A stretch of 64,000 bases of DNA from Juglans regia. Its lineage: Eukaryota; Streptophyta; Magnoliopsida; Fagales; Juglandaceae. The stretch spans positions 3,100,001 to 3,164,000 of the forward strand of contig NC_049916.1 in assembly GCF_001411555.2 (NCBI RefSeq), given 5' to 3'. The notes under the pieces were generated by a model. The model worked only from the letters and a program-made list of their open reading frames with translations, ran no database searches and was not told the origin of the DNA. Position 1 is the first letter of the stretch. Each line of letters opens with the position of its first letter. The position numbers and the translations under genes are program-made. Positions 10,591-22,635 of the stretch are shown here, in pieces.

Positions 10591-12512
10591 GATTCAACAG
10601 TGTAGCTACATTTTACTCTATGGTTTTTCCCTTTATATTATGTTTGTCCGTACTGTAATATATATAAAGTAAATATATGTAGAAAATATGCATGTCCAGT
10701 CCTACAGAAGCAGATATCAAGCATTTAAATTTGATCATGTTGAACTCATGGGGGGTATGGATAAAAGATCTCCCTATGTTACTCTCTTGAATTATCGATG
10801 ATGAATCGATTTGATAGCTCGAATGTTGTTATTCGTGATATTGCTCCAATGTGATATCATCGAGATGTAATCATCCCATGGAATATTGCTTTTACAGTTA
10901 GAGGATTTATCATCTCTATGGGATTGAATATGGAAGTACTCTACTATCACACTGAAACTAATAACTTCCTTTAGTTGTTTTAATCACTTTGGAAATTCTT
11001 TATCATATTTGAAACCTATTGCATTGAATCACCAAATGCTGGTCTATTGAATGCAATTGTCCTCGAGTTAATTGTGGGTAGGATACTAATTGGTCCCCTG
11101 CATTTGGTATCAAAATCATCACAAACTGAACCATCTACCAAAAGCAGATTCATAGAGTGGCTAAATTCCAACAAAAGATAATGCTGCAACAATTTGGGAT
11201 ATGATGTCTCTCTCATAAAGTATGAAATTCATTTATTCAAGTCAGTTGAATGCAGCCTCATCCATTGTACTATTCGGTTGACCTTATAAACCTTCTTTGG
11301 TTATTTGCTCTCATGCTTGGGCACACAGTTCTGATTCCATATGTACTCTCTGAATGGCCCCTTTTTGCACTTTTATCCATCCTCCCTGATGGCTATCGCG
11401 ATAGAAAATGATTAAGATGCAACCTTTTTACAACACTTTTCATCACTTTTTAAATAATAAGCATTTTTGTAAAATGAGTTGCAAAATAGTATTAGGAGTA
11501 TTATTATTTTATAAAAATGCCCCCTTTAAAACAGAGTTTTAAAAATGTTATAAAGGGGTTGTATCTATATCAATACTCCATGGTGATTGGTCCTCATGGC
11601 TCATAACCTAGGCACCTTGGCCTACCTTTTAATATCGTCTCCTAAACTACTGACACCATGTAATTAACAAAGCTATTGAATCTATTTTCCTCGACTTTCT
11701 TCATTTTTGTATTTTCCTTGCAATTCCCAATGACATTGTAAAAATAATATAAATTGAAAAGCAAGAGAATAAAAACAAAGGAAAGGAAAGATAACCTGTT
11801 GACAACGAAGTAGACAGAGTCTGGCTTTGCTTGGATGGCAGTTTTTGTAAATCCCAGCTTATCAGCTGGCCATAGCTCATCACCAAAGAAACTGCTAGTG
11901 TAGAGTACCTGGTCACCTGACTTTAGCCCTGCTCTTGCTGCATTCCCACCCCCATCCACAGCCTAAATCACAAAACCAGGAGCCAAGAACAACCTCATCA
12001 ATTAAGCAAAAATACATACAAACCAACTTCATTCTACTTTTTTATGCATAAGGAATTCGGCATTTGGAGAGAGATAACATAGGAATAGGAAAACTCACAG
12101 TAATGACAACACCACCACCAGGCTTTTGACCCAAAGTGAGGCCTAGTGGCTTATCAACCTCAGCCTCAAAGGTCTTTGTAGCCCCAGCAGTTTTTGCTGT
12201 GATATGAAACCCTCTTCTTACATTAGCGAAACTGCTTCTACTCTCAGACACGAAGGAATTCGAGATACCCCTTTTGGCTTCTTGAATTGAGAGGCCTTGG
12301 AAGGTGGTTTTCTAGTGAGAAACAAACATAAAGACTAGCTGTATTCAGTAAAAGAAATCTGGTAGTGATGAAATTTGGTTTTCAAGAAGTAATACCTGGA
12401 ATTTAGATTGTAGGAAAGGCTTTGTTGGTGGTATTGAAGAAGTAGTGATGGAGTTGTTTCTGGGGAAGGTGGCAGTGCAAGAGGAAGAGCCTGCAACCAC
12501 AGCTGTTGACAT
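9407..12512 (-). CDS. ENH1: ENH1-type chloroplast protein: PDZ domain plus rubredoxin domain
   Basis: Six exons join to 272 aa: 12396-12512, 12099-12311, 11796-11962, 10305-10386, 10112-10180 and 9407-9577. Residues 1-75 are Ser/Thr-rich with basic residues, as in a plastid transit peptide. Residues 85-166 form a PDZ-like domain (KPLGLTLGQKPGGGVVITAV, then NAARAGLKSGDQVLYTSS). A basic proline-rich linker (KRLPKRPAPPRFGR) follows. The rubredoxin centre has Cys 200, 203, 222 and 225 in two CxxC pairs. A C-terminal hydrophobic glycine-rich segment (about 244-272) should anchor it in a membrane. Length and order match Arabidopsis ENH1 (At5g17170), linked genetically to the SOS3 salt-response pathway and targeted to chloroplasts. 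Intron 4 uses a GC donor (GCAAGC...CAG). Intron 3 (10387-11795) holds the duplication breakpoint. The ATG at 12512 is the only one giving this N-terminus. Confidence 0.95.
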
Positions 12513-12995
12513 ATTTGCTAGAAGTAAATTTAACAGTGTTTCTGTGTGTGAGTTGAGAGAGAGAGAGAGAGAAGGGTAGGGAGAGAGACTTAAACAGGCA
12601 GTTTTGAATTTGGTTGTCGTTGTTGAGGATAGAAGCAGTTGAGTAGATAACACTAGATAGGCAGTGGAAGATACAACAGACGAAGAGAGCCACACGCCCT
12701 CCTTACTATCCAGCCACAAATTATGACAGCCTCGTAGTATGAACTTTGAAGTAGATTTTACCGTTCTCCAATCTCTACCTCTCTCTTTTTCTTTTTCTTT
12801 TTCTTTTTCGTTTTGCTTTTCTTCCCCTCATTTTGGGCCTTTTCTTTTTTGAATCAATACATTCTCACGCCGATGAAGTCCATGTGAACTGGGCGGCCTA
12901 TTGTTTCCCGTACAAGTACTGGTAAGTGGTAACCTTTTAATATTGATATTTGGGCCAAAGCCACGTATGGAACACCTTAAACTGAAAGTAAAAGA

Positions 12996-13165
12996 AAAAT
13001 GATATTTACAGTTACAAATGTATAAGTATCGTATAATTATTTTTTAAAAAATAAATAAATATATGACTCACATAAAAAAAATAATTTTTTAATAATAAAT
13101 TTTATTCTTTTTCAAAACGATTGCACGATACTTACGTACTTCACAACTGTATGTAACATTACTCA
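12996..13165. mobile_element. Short palindromic-end element, family B
   Basis: The left end (ATGATATTTACAGTTACAAA, then TAAGTATCGTA) and the right end (GATTGCACGATACTTACGTA, then CTGTATGTAACATTAC) are imperfect inverted copies around an AT-rich core containing TTAATAATAAATTTTATT. Similar sequences occur at about 1300-1500 and 8870-9070 (both duplicate copies), 17790-17890, 40660-40775, 45610-45765 and 48806-48975, so this is a dispersed family. Target duplications are not clear. Confidence 0.55.
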
Positions 13166-15170
13166 AATAAAAAACCATTTGGTTGCTCTCTTTATTTTCA
13201 AGAGGGTAATCTTCGTCCACCAAATCTACTGCTCTCTTGCGCCACCACCCTCCATACTCCAACCTCGACTCCTACTTATCCTCCGCAACACCCACTCCTT
13301 GCCAAACAATTATGAGCAATGTGTGCCCCAAACACAGTAGGCCACCACGCACCTCCGTAACCATCCCCTTGTCCGGCCTATATACTGACGATAGTTGATC
13401 TGCAGCAAATAAGGGAATCGAGTCACACTAACGTGTACCGCTACACATGATAAGGCAACATAAAAAACTACAAATGGACACAAAAGGCTGCATAAGCAAC
13501 TATGGAAACCATACAACTAGCGCCAACGGCTACTCCATGTCCGACTACAACTCATTGAATTCCAAATCACGTACCCCAATTCTCTCCTTTGTAACGTTGT
13601 ACTTGTACATGAACTCTATACATGCCAACTATTCATTCTGTAAACACCTTTTGTGTGTGTGTGTGTGTGTCATGATCAACTAGATATGGGTTATCTCAAA
13701 TGCTCTTACGATGTGTGAGACATTTTCACAAACACCCGTATTAATTATCTTTAGTTCCCTCATTATCTCAAGCATGTCTCTAACTAATTAATCTTTTGTG
13801 AGAATACAAAGAAATGAGGGATTTAGGATTAGAGATCTCTAACTACTGCCCGACACCGTCAAACTAATTAGCATATATGCCTCTTTTTGTTGAAAGGTCC
13901 ACTTGAAATTGACATTTTAAAAAAGAGTAATAGTACATACAGTCGCTACGTACAATCTTTATTTAAAGACTGCAATGTAAGCCTAGATAATTTTATCTTT
14001 AAAATCTTTTAAAATTATAAAAATATCCTTCTTAATATGATACTTTTTCTCATTTAATAAAGAGCATATACATACAGTCTCTACTTGAAAACTGCAAATA
14101 CAAAGAATTTCTCTTTAAAAAAATCCAACGTACCAATAAGTCTAACCATCTAATATATTGGACTAAATCAATTATTTGATATCATTTTTGTTTTATTTTC
14201 TGTGTTGTATATATCAATATTTTAGGGTATTAATTTGTTGGGAAACTGATCTACCCTTCATCATGATCATGTATTCAGTATTTGTCTTTTGATCAGTAAT
14301 ATCACTGTGATATAGTTAAAAAAAAAATGCAATATTAAACTTACTGGAGATAAAACCAAAAAAACAAAAAAAAGTCAAAGACAATGACTATAATTTGTAA
14401 CTTGACAAAGTGAAAGTAGTCCAGTCGTTCGAACAGATGCTAATACTGCAAAACGAGATTAATCAGTATCGATGAATATTAAAAAAATATAATGATGTGG
14501 ACGATGATGAGAGTGATATTATTAGAGATTGATTTAGATGGCATGTTTCTTGCCAATTAACGTAGTGAAAAATCCATAGAAAAATAAATAAAAACTTCTT
14601 TAAAATAAGAAAAATAAAAAGAAGCAATTTGCATGCCCTTTTTTTTTTTTTTTTTTTTTTTGAGCTTTCTCGTGGCTAGATATTTGTGACAAAAATTGAC
14701 CGATTGGATATCCTTTGGTGACAAAAATGACCAAGAAGAAGTTTACATTACCCTTCATGATGTATTTATCATTCTTGTTGCAAATAATTATTTTTATAAT
14801 ATATATATGATCACCAATAAATATTTTTCTTGAAATCATCCTCAAGTTAATGGATTATGTTCTTCTAAATAACTTTGATTTTTGTTTATAAACTTGGTCA
14901 TGGCAATACTGCACTGGAAACATCAACTGATCTCAAGTGGATAGATTTTCCTGAGGGGTTTGATAATGGCCACTATTTTTATGAAAAAGGGGAAAATAAT
15001 TATTAAAGTGATCAATTACATGAGCTTATCGACAAAAAGAAAAGAAAAGAGATTCTACGAAATTATACAGTTATTTATCAAAGAATGATCAGGAGTGTCT
15101 TTCAAGACATATTTTGAAAAAAATAAAAATCCGGCATCAGTAATAAATTAATTATATTTATGTTGGTGAG

Positions 15171-15510
15171 TTAGGTTGTATTTGGATGTTGAGCTGAGTT
15201 GAGTTCTTTATGAATAGCAGTGAGTTGAGATGATAGAGTGAGTTTTGTAAGATTCGCCTAAGATCATGAGTTTAAATATATTTGGATGTTAAGATGAGTT
15301 TAGATGTATTTATAAGAAGTTAAAAATGTTGTGAATATCACACGTAAAGAAGTTTTGAATTGAAACTGTTGTAGGTCTCATATGTAAAAAAGTTTTGAGT
15401 TGATATAAGTCTAATAACTTGAGAATTAGGTATGTGGATGTTAGACTTAGTTTAAAATTAGACTGAATTAAATTGAATTCATATGAGTTTAACAACCAAA
15501 CAGGACCTAA
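15171..15510. mobile_element. Tourist-like MITE (TTAGG...CCTAA ends)
   Basis: The ends TTAGGTTGTATTTGGATG and AACAACCAAACAGGACCTAA are imperfect inverted repeats built on the GTTTGG core. The interior has GAGTTGAG-type motifs like the shorter elements at 8546 and 20007. It is longer than its relatives (340 bp) and diverged. Confidence 0.55.
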
Positions 15511-16772
15511 TTTTTAGCAAATGGCTAATTATGTTAACATGATATAGCTAACTAGCTAGGTAGGTAGCTATGGTGCTAGCCCACTAATTATGATCTTCAC
15601 TTTAATTAAATTAAATGACCCAATTAATTATAAGTTGTAAGTATATACGTTAAAGTCCGCTTGCATATATATATTAATTTGGTCCAAAACCAAATTAATC
15701 AGACATTTATACGTAATTATATTAAAACAAGGTAGAATTCACTTCTAGTCAAACCAGAGAGAGAGAGAGATTGCTGCTTAGAACTCATTACCTACCTATT
15801 TACATACATATACATACATACATACATACATATATATATATATATATTAAATCTATTTATAAAACCAGTTAGGTTCACTGCCTTTAAGATTGAATTCAAC
15901 ATTAAAATTATTGAACAAACCTATGATTTTATCAATCTATTTATATATATCTCTAGCTTAAGTACGTACTAAACAATTAAACTAAAACTTAATTAATATA
16001 CTAAGAAATTAACAGTACGCAGGACTGCAGCAGAAAAAAAAAAAAAAAAACAGTCCGCAGGACTCAATATTATATATATATATATATGGTCTTAATTTGA
16101 CTTGAAATAATATAATACTAATTAATTATATATCGATCGATCTGTGCAGGAAATTCAAAAGTCAAAACCATGCATGCATGAACGGTGGGTAGAAAGTAAA
16201 TTACTAGTTGAATTTTATGTTATGGGCGCGCAGTATTACACAACTTAATTATATTATAATGACTAACTTTTGGGCATGCATGCATTCTACAATATTATTT
16301 ATATATATATATATATATATATTAAAGTAGTAGCGGTCTATATAAAAAAATACTTGTAAATATTATGGTCATTTTCATGGCATAGGCAAGAAAAATAAGT
16401 TTTGTGATTAATTTATTGTAATAAAAAAATTTTATAATTAAGTTTAACAGTAAATAATTATTTTTTTAAAATTAATTAATCGTAAATAAGTAATTTTTTT
16501 TATAACGGAGAGATAATTTTGTAAGAAAAATGTATGAAAACCGGCATGAAATGAGAAGAAAAAAATGTTTATATTTTATTTTTTTCTTTCTCACGAGTAT
16601 ATTCGATGATGGCCGCATTGCATTCGATACGTGTCTCGAACGCGTACGTCGAATATGAAGCCGCTATTGATGACCATTCAACGTGCATTCCATGCCGGGC
16701 TAATTACTCAGTTATTCGCTCCCTACTATCTTAGAATTATTGTCTAGCTAGATTCCAATGAAATTAGTGTGT

Positions 16773-16811
<39 letters not shown>

Positions 16812-17292
16812 CGCATGCACGCAGGCACGTATTTGTTGATATATAAATTAAATAATAAAAATCTATCACTTTTCATTAATTTAAAATTTTAAAATAAGTA
16901 GTACTAATTTCTCAATATATAAGAAACAATAAATTTCAGCATATGAGAAAGTAAATAATTAATCATACTATATATACAAGCATGCAGCTATCTAGCTATT
17001 TTACTACAAAGGCCATACCTGATTTTTGTTATTAAGTTTATATAAATTGATGCGAGTGAAACACTTAAATACTAATAAACTCACATCACATTTTAAGAAA
17101 AGTAAACTAATAACAAAAGGAAATAATGAGAATTGTTTTAGCAGATTTCATAAAATTAAACCTACAAATTGATGTAATTAATTTATGTAATATATTAAAT
17201 TATAAAATTATTATTATTATAAAATAAATCTAATATATCATATGAAGTTATGGTCATCAATTATTTGTGATAGATTGAATATAATTATCCTG

Positions 17293-17324
<32 letters not shown>

Positions 17325-17990
17325 CGTGAAATCTTTAAACTTAAACAATATTAAGTGAATGAATTTTTTTTTTTTTTTTGAAAAAAAGAAAGATAGTAGT
17401 AATATATATTATAGGTATATATAGGATTGTATGCGAGCTAGTAGAGTGTATATAATAATAATGTGTAAAAAAATAAAGGAATAAAGAAGCGCGCAGACAG
17501 TGACGAGTCGACGAAATCTAAATTTTCCGAGTTTGGGTGCGGACTGTTGACGGGAAAAGATATTTCTCAAATTGGGAAATATTTAATTTATCAAAATTTT
17601 ATAAAATATATGATATATTAAATTATAAAATTATTTTTATTATAAAATAAATTTTAAATATCACATAAATTTATGTAAATTTTTTTGTATAAATTTTTTT
17701 TGTCACGATAACGTTTCTCTTTAAGATTTTAAAGAGAGGAGATAAATATATCAAGAGATTTTTGCTCGTTATCACAAAATATTTATACAAATAATAATAA
17801 ATATTAAAAAATTTACACTATTTATATATTTTTTTTTTTTTTAAAAAGATTGTACGATACTTGTACACTCATGATTGCAAGTATCATTTCTTAATTAATT
17901 AATTGAAACTTAAAACCTTTGAGTTGTTGGTGCCGTTGGGCAGTAGACAAGGGCCATTTTGCTGAATCTGAGTGTCCATATATAACTATG

Positions 17991-18000
17991 TATAAATAGG
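17991..18000 (+). promoter_or_regulatory. TATA box of the LEA gene
   Basis: TATAAATAGG, 113 bp before the ATG at 18113. The spacing would place the transcription start near 18025 and give a 5' leader of roughly 90 bases. No other TATA-like site sits closer. Confidence 0.6.
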
Positions 18001-18112
18001 AGGTTGGGTTGGGGCCATTTCCCTCGTACACAAGGCTCTTCGATAACTACTAGGTACTGCTTTCCTTTCTTCTTCGTCATCAGCTAGCTGTACGTGTACA
18101 GTGCATCATTGT

Positions 18113-18448
18113 ATGGCAGCCAATACCAAGACCCCGGTCGTGGTTGCTCTGAGCTTCGGCAAGCGTTTCTTCAACCTCATCTGGGCGGCCTCCAACCCCC
18201 GCCATCCCTCTCTCCCCTCTCCTCTCTTTACTACTCTCACTCTCAGGTTCTTTTTCACTTCTCTCTCCCCTCATCTGCATGCGTTGATTTTTTCTTGTGA
18301 AAACTTCCGACTTGCATATATATATATATATATGCTGATCTTCCAAGATGATCAGAAATTAAGTTGTTATGGAAGCTGAGTTTCATGTACGTACGAGGTG
18401 GACATACATAGGAATCATTTTAGAATCGTTGCCAATAACTTTTTAGTG

Positions 18449-18517
<69 letters not shown>

Positions 18518-19450
18518 CGGAATCCTTCAACTTTCTTTCTGGATTATTTATTCGTCTCTTTGATCGTCTTGTTGGTGGGGAGAAGTAATTAATTTGATTA
18601 TTAGATTAGTTCCGTTCCCTAGCCATTTAGGCGGTATTCGATCGGTGGCGGCCATATGGAAGGCGGTTTTTAAGAAGTTGAGTCTTTTTTCTAATCTTTT
18701 AATTAAGAAGTTATCTATTTGCATAAAGAGACTAATATAAATATAGAACTGATATATACACAAACAAATTATACAAAGTAAATCCATAAAGTAATATGAT
18801 TTTATGGGATCCGTTAGATCTATTTTATAATAAAAGTAACTTTACAATTTGATGTGTCACATCAAACTATTTGTAAGTTTATTTTTGTGTAATTACTTTG
18901 TGATTAAATATTTCCCATATAAATATTGGAAAATGATCAATTTCTTTCTTTATTTACTTATGGTAAGTTAATAAAATCTCAACTTATTTGATTGTGTATG
19001 GAATTTTATTAGGTCCAAGCAAAATAAATATTAGCTTCGAGTACGGTTTCTAAGTAGTTCTTAACGGTTTTTTAAATATATGATCATTGTTTTTTTTAAT
19101 AAGTGTCCTTTATTATCAATGTCATAGTCGTTTGAGAAGTGAAATAAGATGAAAAATTTGTTAATAGTAGTAAAACAGTTTATGAAAAGTAATAAAATGA
19201 ATTGAGTTAAGATGTTTTATTAGATTTTGAGAAATGAGAGAAAAAAAATTGAATAAAAATATTACATAGTTAAAATGTTGTTAGAATATTTTTTTCAATT
19301 TAAAAAAATTGAACTGTTTCTTGTGTTTTGTTTAAAATTTAAAAAAGTTGTAATAATTAGATGAAAAAATTAAATAAAATTTTTTTTACATTTGAGTGAT
19401 GTTTGAGAAGAATTCAAGATGGTTCACGAGGCCTAAGTTGATTTCATGAA

Positions 19451-19482
<32 letters not shown>

Positions 19483-20965
19483 AAAAAACAAAAAACAAAA
19501 AAACAATCTAACCCTAACAACAACACAACGAAGCTATTGTTCTTTGCTTTAATTTGGATTAAATAAGCAACAAAATTACAGCAATACGATGGAATATGCT
19601 AATGGAATTATTTGAAGATACCATTATATATATATATATATATAAATTTACTGTGCTAAAATATTAAATGGGCTGGCCATTCTCAGTGCTTCTCCCCGTT
19701 GGATCTTGGACTGGTCATCTCTTTTTTTTTAATTATTTGATAACAAAAATAGTTAAGAAACTATAAATAAACAAAAGGGAGACAAAATGTGTAGGGAATG
19801 AGGGAAAGCTATATGCCAAAAAGTAGTTGGGAACTGGGTCGGTTGGGGTAGTCTCTATCTTTTAAGGTCATGTGCCGGTCACGTGGTTATGATGCTATTT
19901 TGACGGAGCAACATGCATGAATGGTAGATTAGTGTGAAGGCCGAAGGGTCAGTCTTCAGTCGTTTTGGAATTAGATAAGCTTAAAGTCTTTAGAAGTGAA
20001 CATTTAGGTTGCGTTTGGATGTTAAAGTGAGTTGAGTTGAGTTGAGTTGAGATGATAAAATATTGTTAGAATATTATTTTTTAATATTATTATTATTTTA
20101 AAATTTGAAAAAGTTGAATTGTTTATTATATTTTATGTCGGGATTTGAAAAAATTGTAATAATGAATTGAGATTAGTTGAGAGATATTTGTCATCCAAAC
20201 GAAGCCTTATAATATTTTTTTGTAGGGTAGTTGGGAAAGCCACGGAGTTGAAGGTTAACATGAACAATGCATAACATGACAAAGGTCAACGGGCAACACT
20301 CCCTATTTCCATCTCCATGATTTTTTAACGTGTATTTTAGTTTTAATTCCTTTTATATGTGTGTGTATATATATATAGAGTAATGCTAGAGAGAAGTCAT
20401 TATAACAGTGTATACTTTACATTCACTGCGTGACTGTTTCTAGTTAATTGTTTCCAACACTCACTTGAAGAGATGTGTGGTCTACATGATGCCACATCAT
20501 GTGTGCAAAATGGATGCACTCAATAGTAACTTCTATCTATATTTATTCATATATATATATACATATATATAAGTTTCTTTCTTCTTTCCTATGTGCCAAA
20601 CATGCTGCCTAGTTATCAATTACTCAATTCATTAGTTCTCTATAGATACCTTCAAAATACCAACTGCATGCTAAAACCATGATGACAGGAGGGCTGCACA
20701 CACCTCAGTGTATGACAAGAATCCTGAAGACCACACTCCGAATGTGGTTCCAGACTATATAATCCCACCTCAACCTGAAACTTACTGGATTCCGCACCCT
20801 CAAACTGGAGTATTCGGACCCTCTACTGAACAAACCTCAACTGTAGTTGGAGAGCGTGGCTTCCACTCTTCGTCTGTGGATGGTGGTGAGGGATCTGTGC
20901 TCGAGGAGAAGGCTTGGTTCCGCCATACCGGTGTCGAGGACTTGGAGAAGCCTCATGCTCTCTAA
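18113..20965 (+). CDS. Late embryogenesis abundant protein, At5g17165 type
   Basis: Two exons, 18113-18246 and 20689-20965, join across AG|GTTC and CAG|G to 136 aa. The N-terminus (MAANTKTPVVVALSFGKRFF, basic and hydrophobic with no acidic residue) resembles an organelle-targeting sequence. The conserved part reads HTSVYDKNPEDHTPNVVPD, YWIPHPQTGVFGP, GERGFHSS and SVLEEKAWFRHTGVEDLEKP, matching what I recall of Arabidopsis LEA protein At5g17165. Such LEA_3-like proteins are small, hydrophilic and stress- or seed-linked; the biochemical role here is unknown. A GTG at 18101 is in frame, but the ATG at 18113 is the normal start. The 2,442-bp intron is repeat-filled. The gene is divergent from ENH1, whose Arabidopsis locus number is adjacent. 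Confidence 0.88.
18451..18514. repeat. Long TA microsatellite in the LEA intron
   Basis: An uninterrupted run of about 32 TA units, the longest in the window. It is likely length-variable and a potential cruciform former. The nearby ORF encoding alternating Ile-Tyr is an artefact of this repeat. Confidence 0.95.
20007..20206. mobile_element. Tourist-like MITE with TTA target duplication
   Basis: A 200-bp element bounded by GGTTGCGTTTGGATG and CATCCAAACGAAGCC, which are inverted with two mismatches, and flanked on both sides by TTA (20004-20006 and 20207-20209). A 3-bp TTA duplication and a GTTTGG-cored terminus are hallmarks of PIF/Harbinger-derived Tourist MITEs. The interior is GAGTTGAG repeats plus an AT-rich core. 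It lies inside the LEA intron. Confidence 0.85.
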
Positions 20966-22635
20966 CAGCCTGCAAGGTTGAGGGGGAGCTGATTTATATA
21001 AATAACTGAATAAGTATGGTATAGATGAGGCGCCTGTAGCCTATCATGCAGTATTTTGGCGTAACAAACAAGACTGGTTTTTATTTTCATAGCATGGCAA
21101 GTAGTGGAGTTGGTAGTGATACATATTACATAAGGGAATGGTACTGCCGAATCTCGATATCCATGTGGTTGTGGCAGCTTATGTATGCACCATACTTACG
21201 TGTTATCAAAGGCTTGGTTATCTTTAAGTGGTCGTGGTGTTCTCTCTCTCTCGCTCTTTTGTTTCTCTGTTTTATGAGTAATGATACCTTTCATTTTGAA
21301 TCTTACTATTTTCTGTTACATCGGATGATGAGCATAAGCTTTTTCTAACTTCATTGAGGATGAAGAACATTATTTCTCCAGTTTCCTATGGATCATATAC
21401 AACATTATTTATTAAGCTCTTCAATTGAAAACACAGATAATTCCCACATTTTATTAATTTATCTATCCATTGGTGTCGATTTGGCACTTCTAATTTTCTA
21501 AAGGTTACTAAAGAGATTTAGATGAATAGATTAATGAGAATGTTATCATTGTGAAGAAAGAAAAACTACTATAAAAAATAAAAATAAATAAATAAATTAA
21601 AAAGAAAAGAAGAAGAAGCTATAGGAGTTTATATGGGGGTATAAGACAAATCTATACAATTTCCATTGATTTAACAAAAACTGCTTTGAAGAGACTAATC
21701 AGCACATCTATTGCCCATGCCTTCGGGTTTCTCTAAGCCCACTGATTTAAAAAGCTGATGCAGGAATAAGCTGAAAATCTTGTTGAAATAAACATGTAGA
21801 TTTATTTGAGCATGCGCTAGTCTATCACTCACCTACTCAATCTGATCTTTTGGACACTTCCAATTCTCTGTTTTTGAAATAATCACTCTAGACCATCTAA
21901 CATTTCAATCTGCACTGTGTCTGCAAATTTGCCCCAGATAATCGCAGGCAAACATATATGACCATGCATCATAGTAGTTCTCGTACTAATTCTACATGGG
22001 CCTAAAAAAAAAAACAATGGTGTTGGCTTAAGGCCCAAGGTTTCTGACTAAAAATTGCAAGGTGATACATGGATGGTCGAAAGAAGGCCCCTAGAACCAC
22101 CCTTAGTGACCGCCGGCAAATATGATAATTCCAGAGATGGAACAATTCATCCAAAGACCCTCCACCTCAAAAATTCCTGCTGCTGCCTGGAGCATCCTTT
22201 GCCAGTTGTTTCCGCTACTAAGAAAGATTCAGAACAAGCCCAACTGTGTAAAAAGCCTTGATATCCCAGGGTCAATATTTGAAGTTTACTGTACCAAGCG
22301 TCAAAACCCCCCCAGTCCATCTGAAGAATTATAATGAAGTTTGAGGGGTTTTAAAATGTAAAAGCAGGGCCATGCGGGTACAGAAAGTCACAATAACTGG
22401 AAGTTAACACACACAATAGAAAAGCCAAGCATATCATGAACGAATAGTATATCTATGACATGCAATCTCTACAATAAGAGGGATAAGAGAAGAGCTCACC
22501 TCAGCTCAGGCAATATTTATTCCTTTTGCACAAGGATTATGATTAAAAGGAGTATCCCTTGCCATCTCGATTATCATAGTTATCCACAACTTGCCAAACA
22601 TCAGCACAATGAACCACCCTAAATTCCAGACTGAT
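20966..22635. other. Intergenic region between convergent LEA and PPR genes
   Basis: It contains the 3' ends of two convergent transcription units. The first part (to about 21350) is GC-richer and probably the LEA 3' UTR. The segment 22050-22510 may belong to the PPR 3' UTR. ORFs at 21046-21348 and 22055-22334 show no recognisable domain. No repeat or RNA gene was seen. Confidence 0.5.

Larger units (their letters stand above)
12513..18112. other. AT-rich intergenic region between divergent ENH1 and LEA genes
   Basis: About 5.6 kb without a supportable gene. It holds the ENH1 5' side with a GA/TC-rich leader (around 12555-12575) and a CTTTTT run near 12781-12810. It also holds two MITE-like elements (listed separately), a GT run at 13651-13668, poly-A/T runs, and TA microsatellites around 15829-15846, 16300-16322, 16776-16806 and 17292-17324. 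The short ORFs at 13310-13683, 14600-14845 and 15310-15495 are not protein-like. Confidence 0.7.

Noticed and set aside
11016..11216. 66-codon minus-strand ORF
   Set aside because: Falls within ENH1 intron 3 and has no domain.
12403..12693. 96-codon minus-strand ORF
   Set aside because: Alternate frame over ENH1 exon 1 and its GA-rich leader.
18398..18592. ORF encoding alternating Ile-Tyr
   Set aside because: It is the (TA)n microsatellite read in frame.
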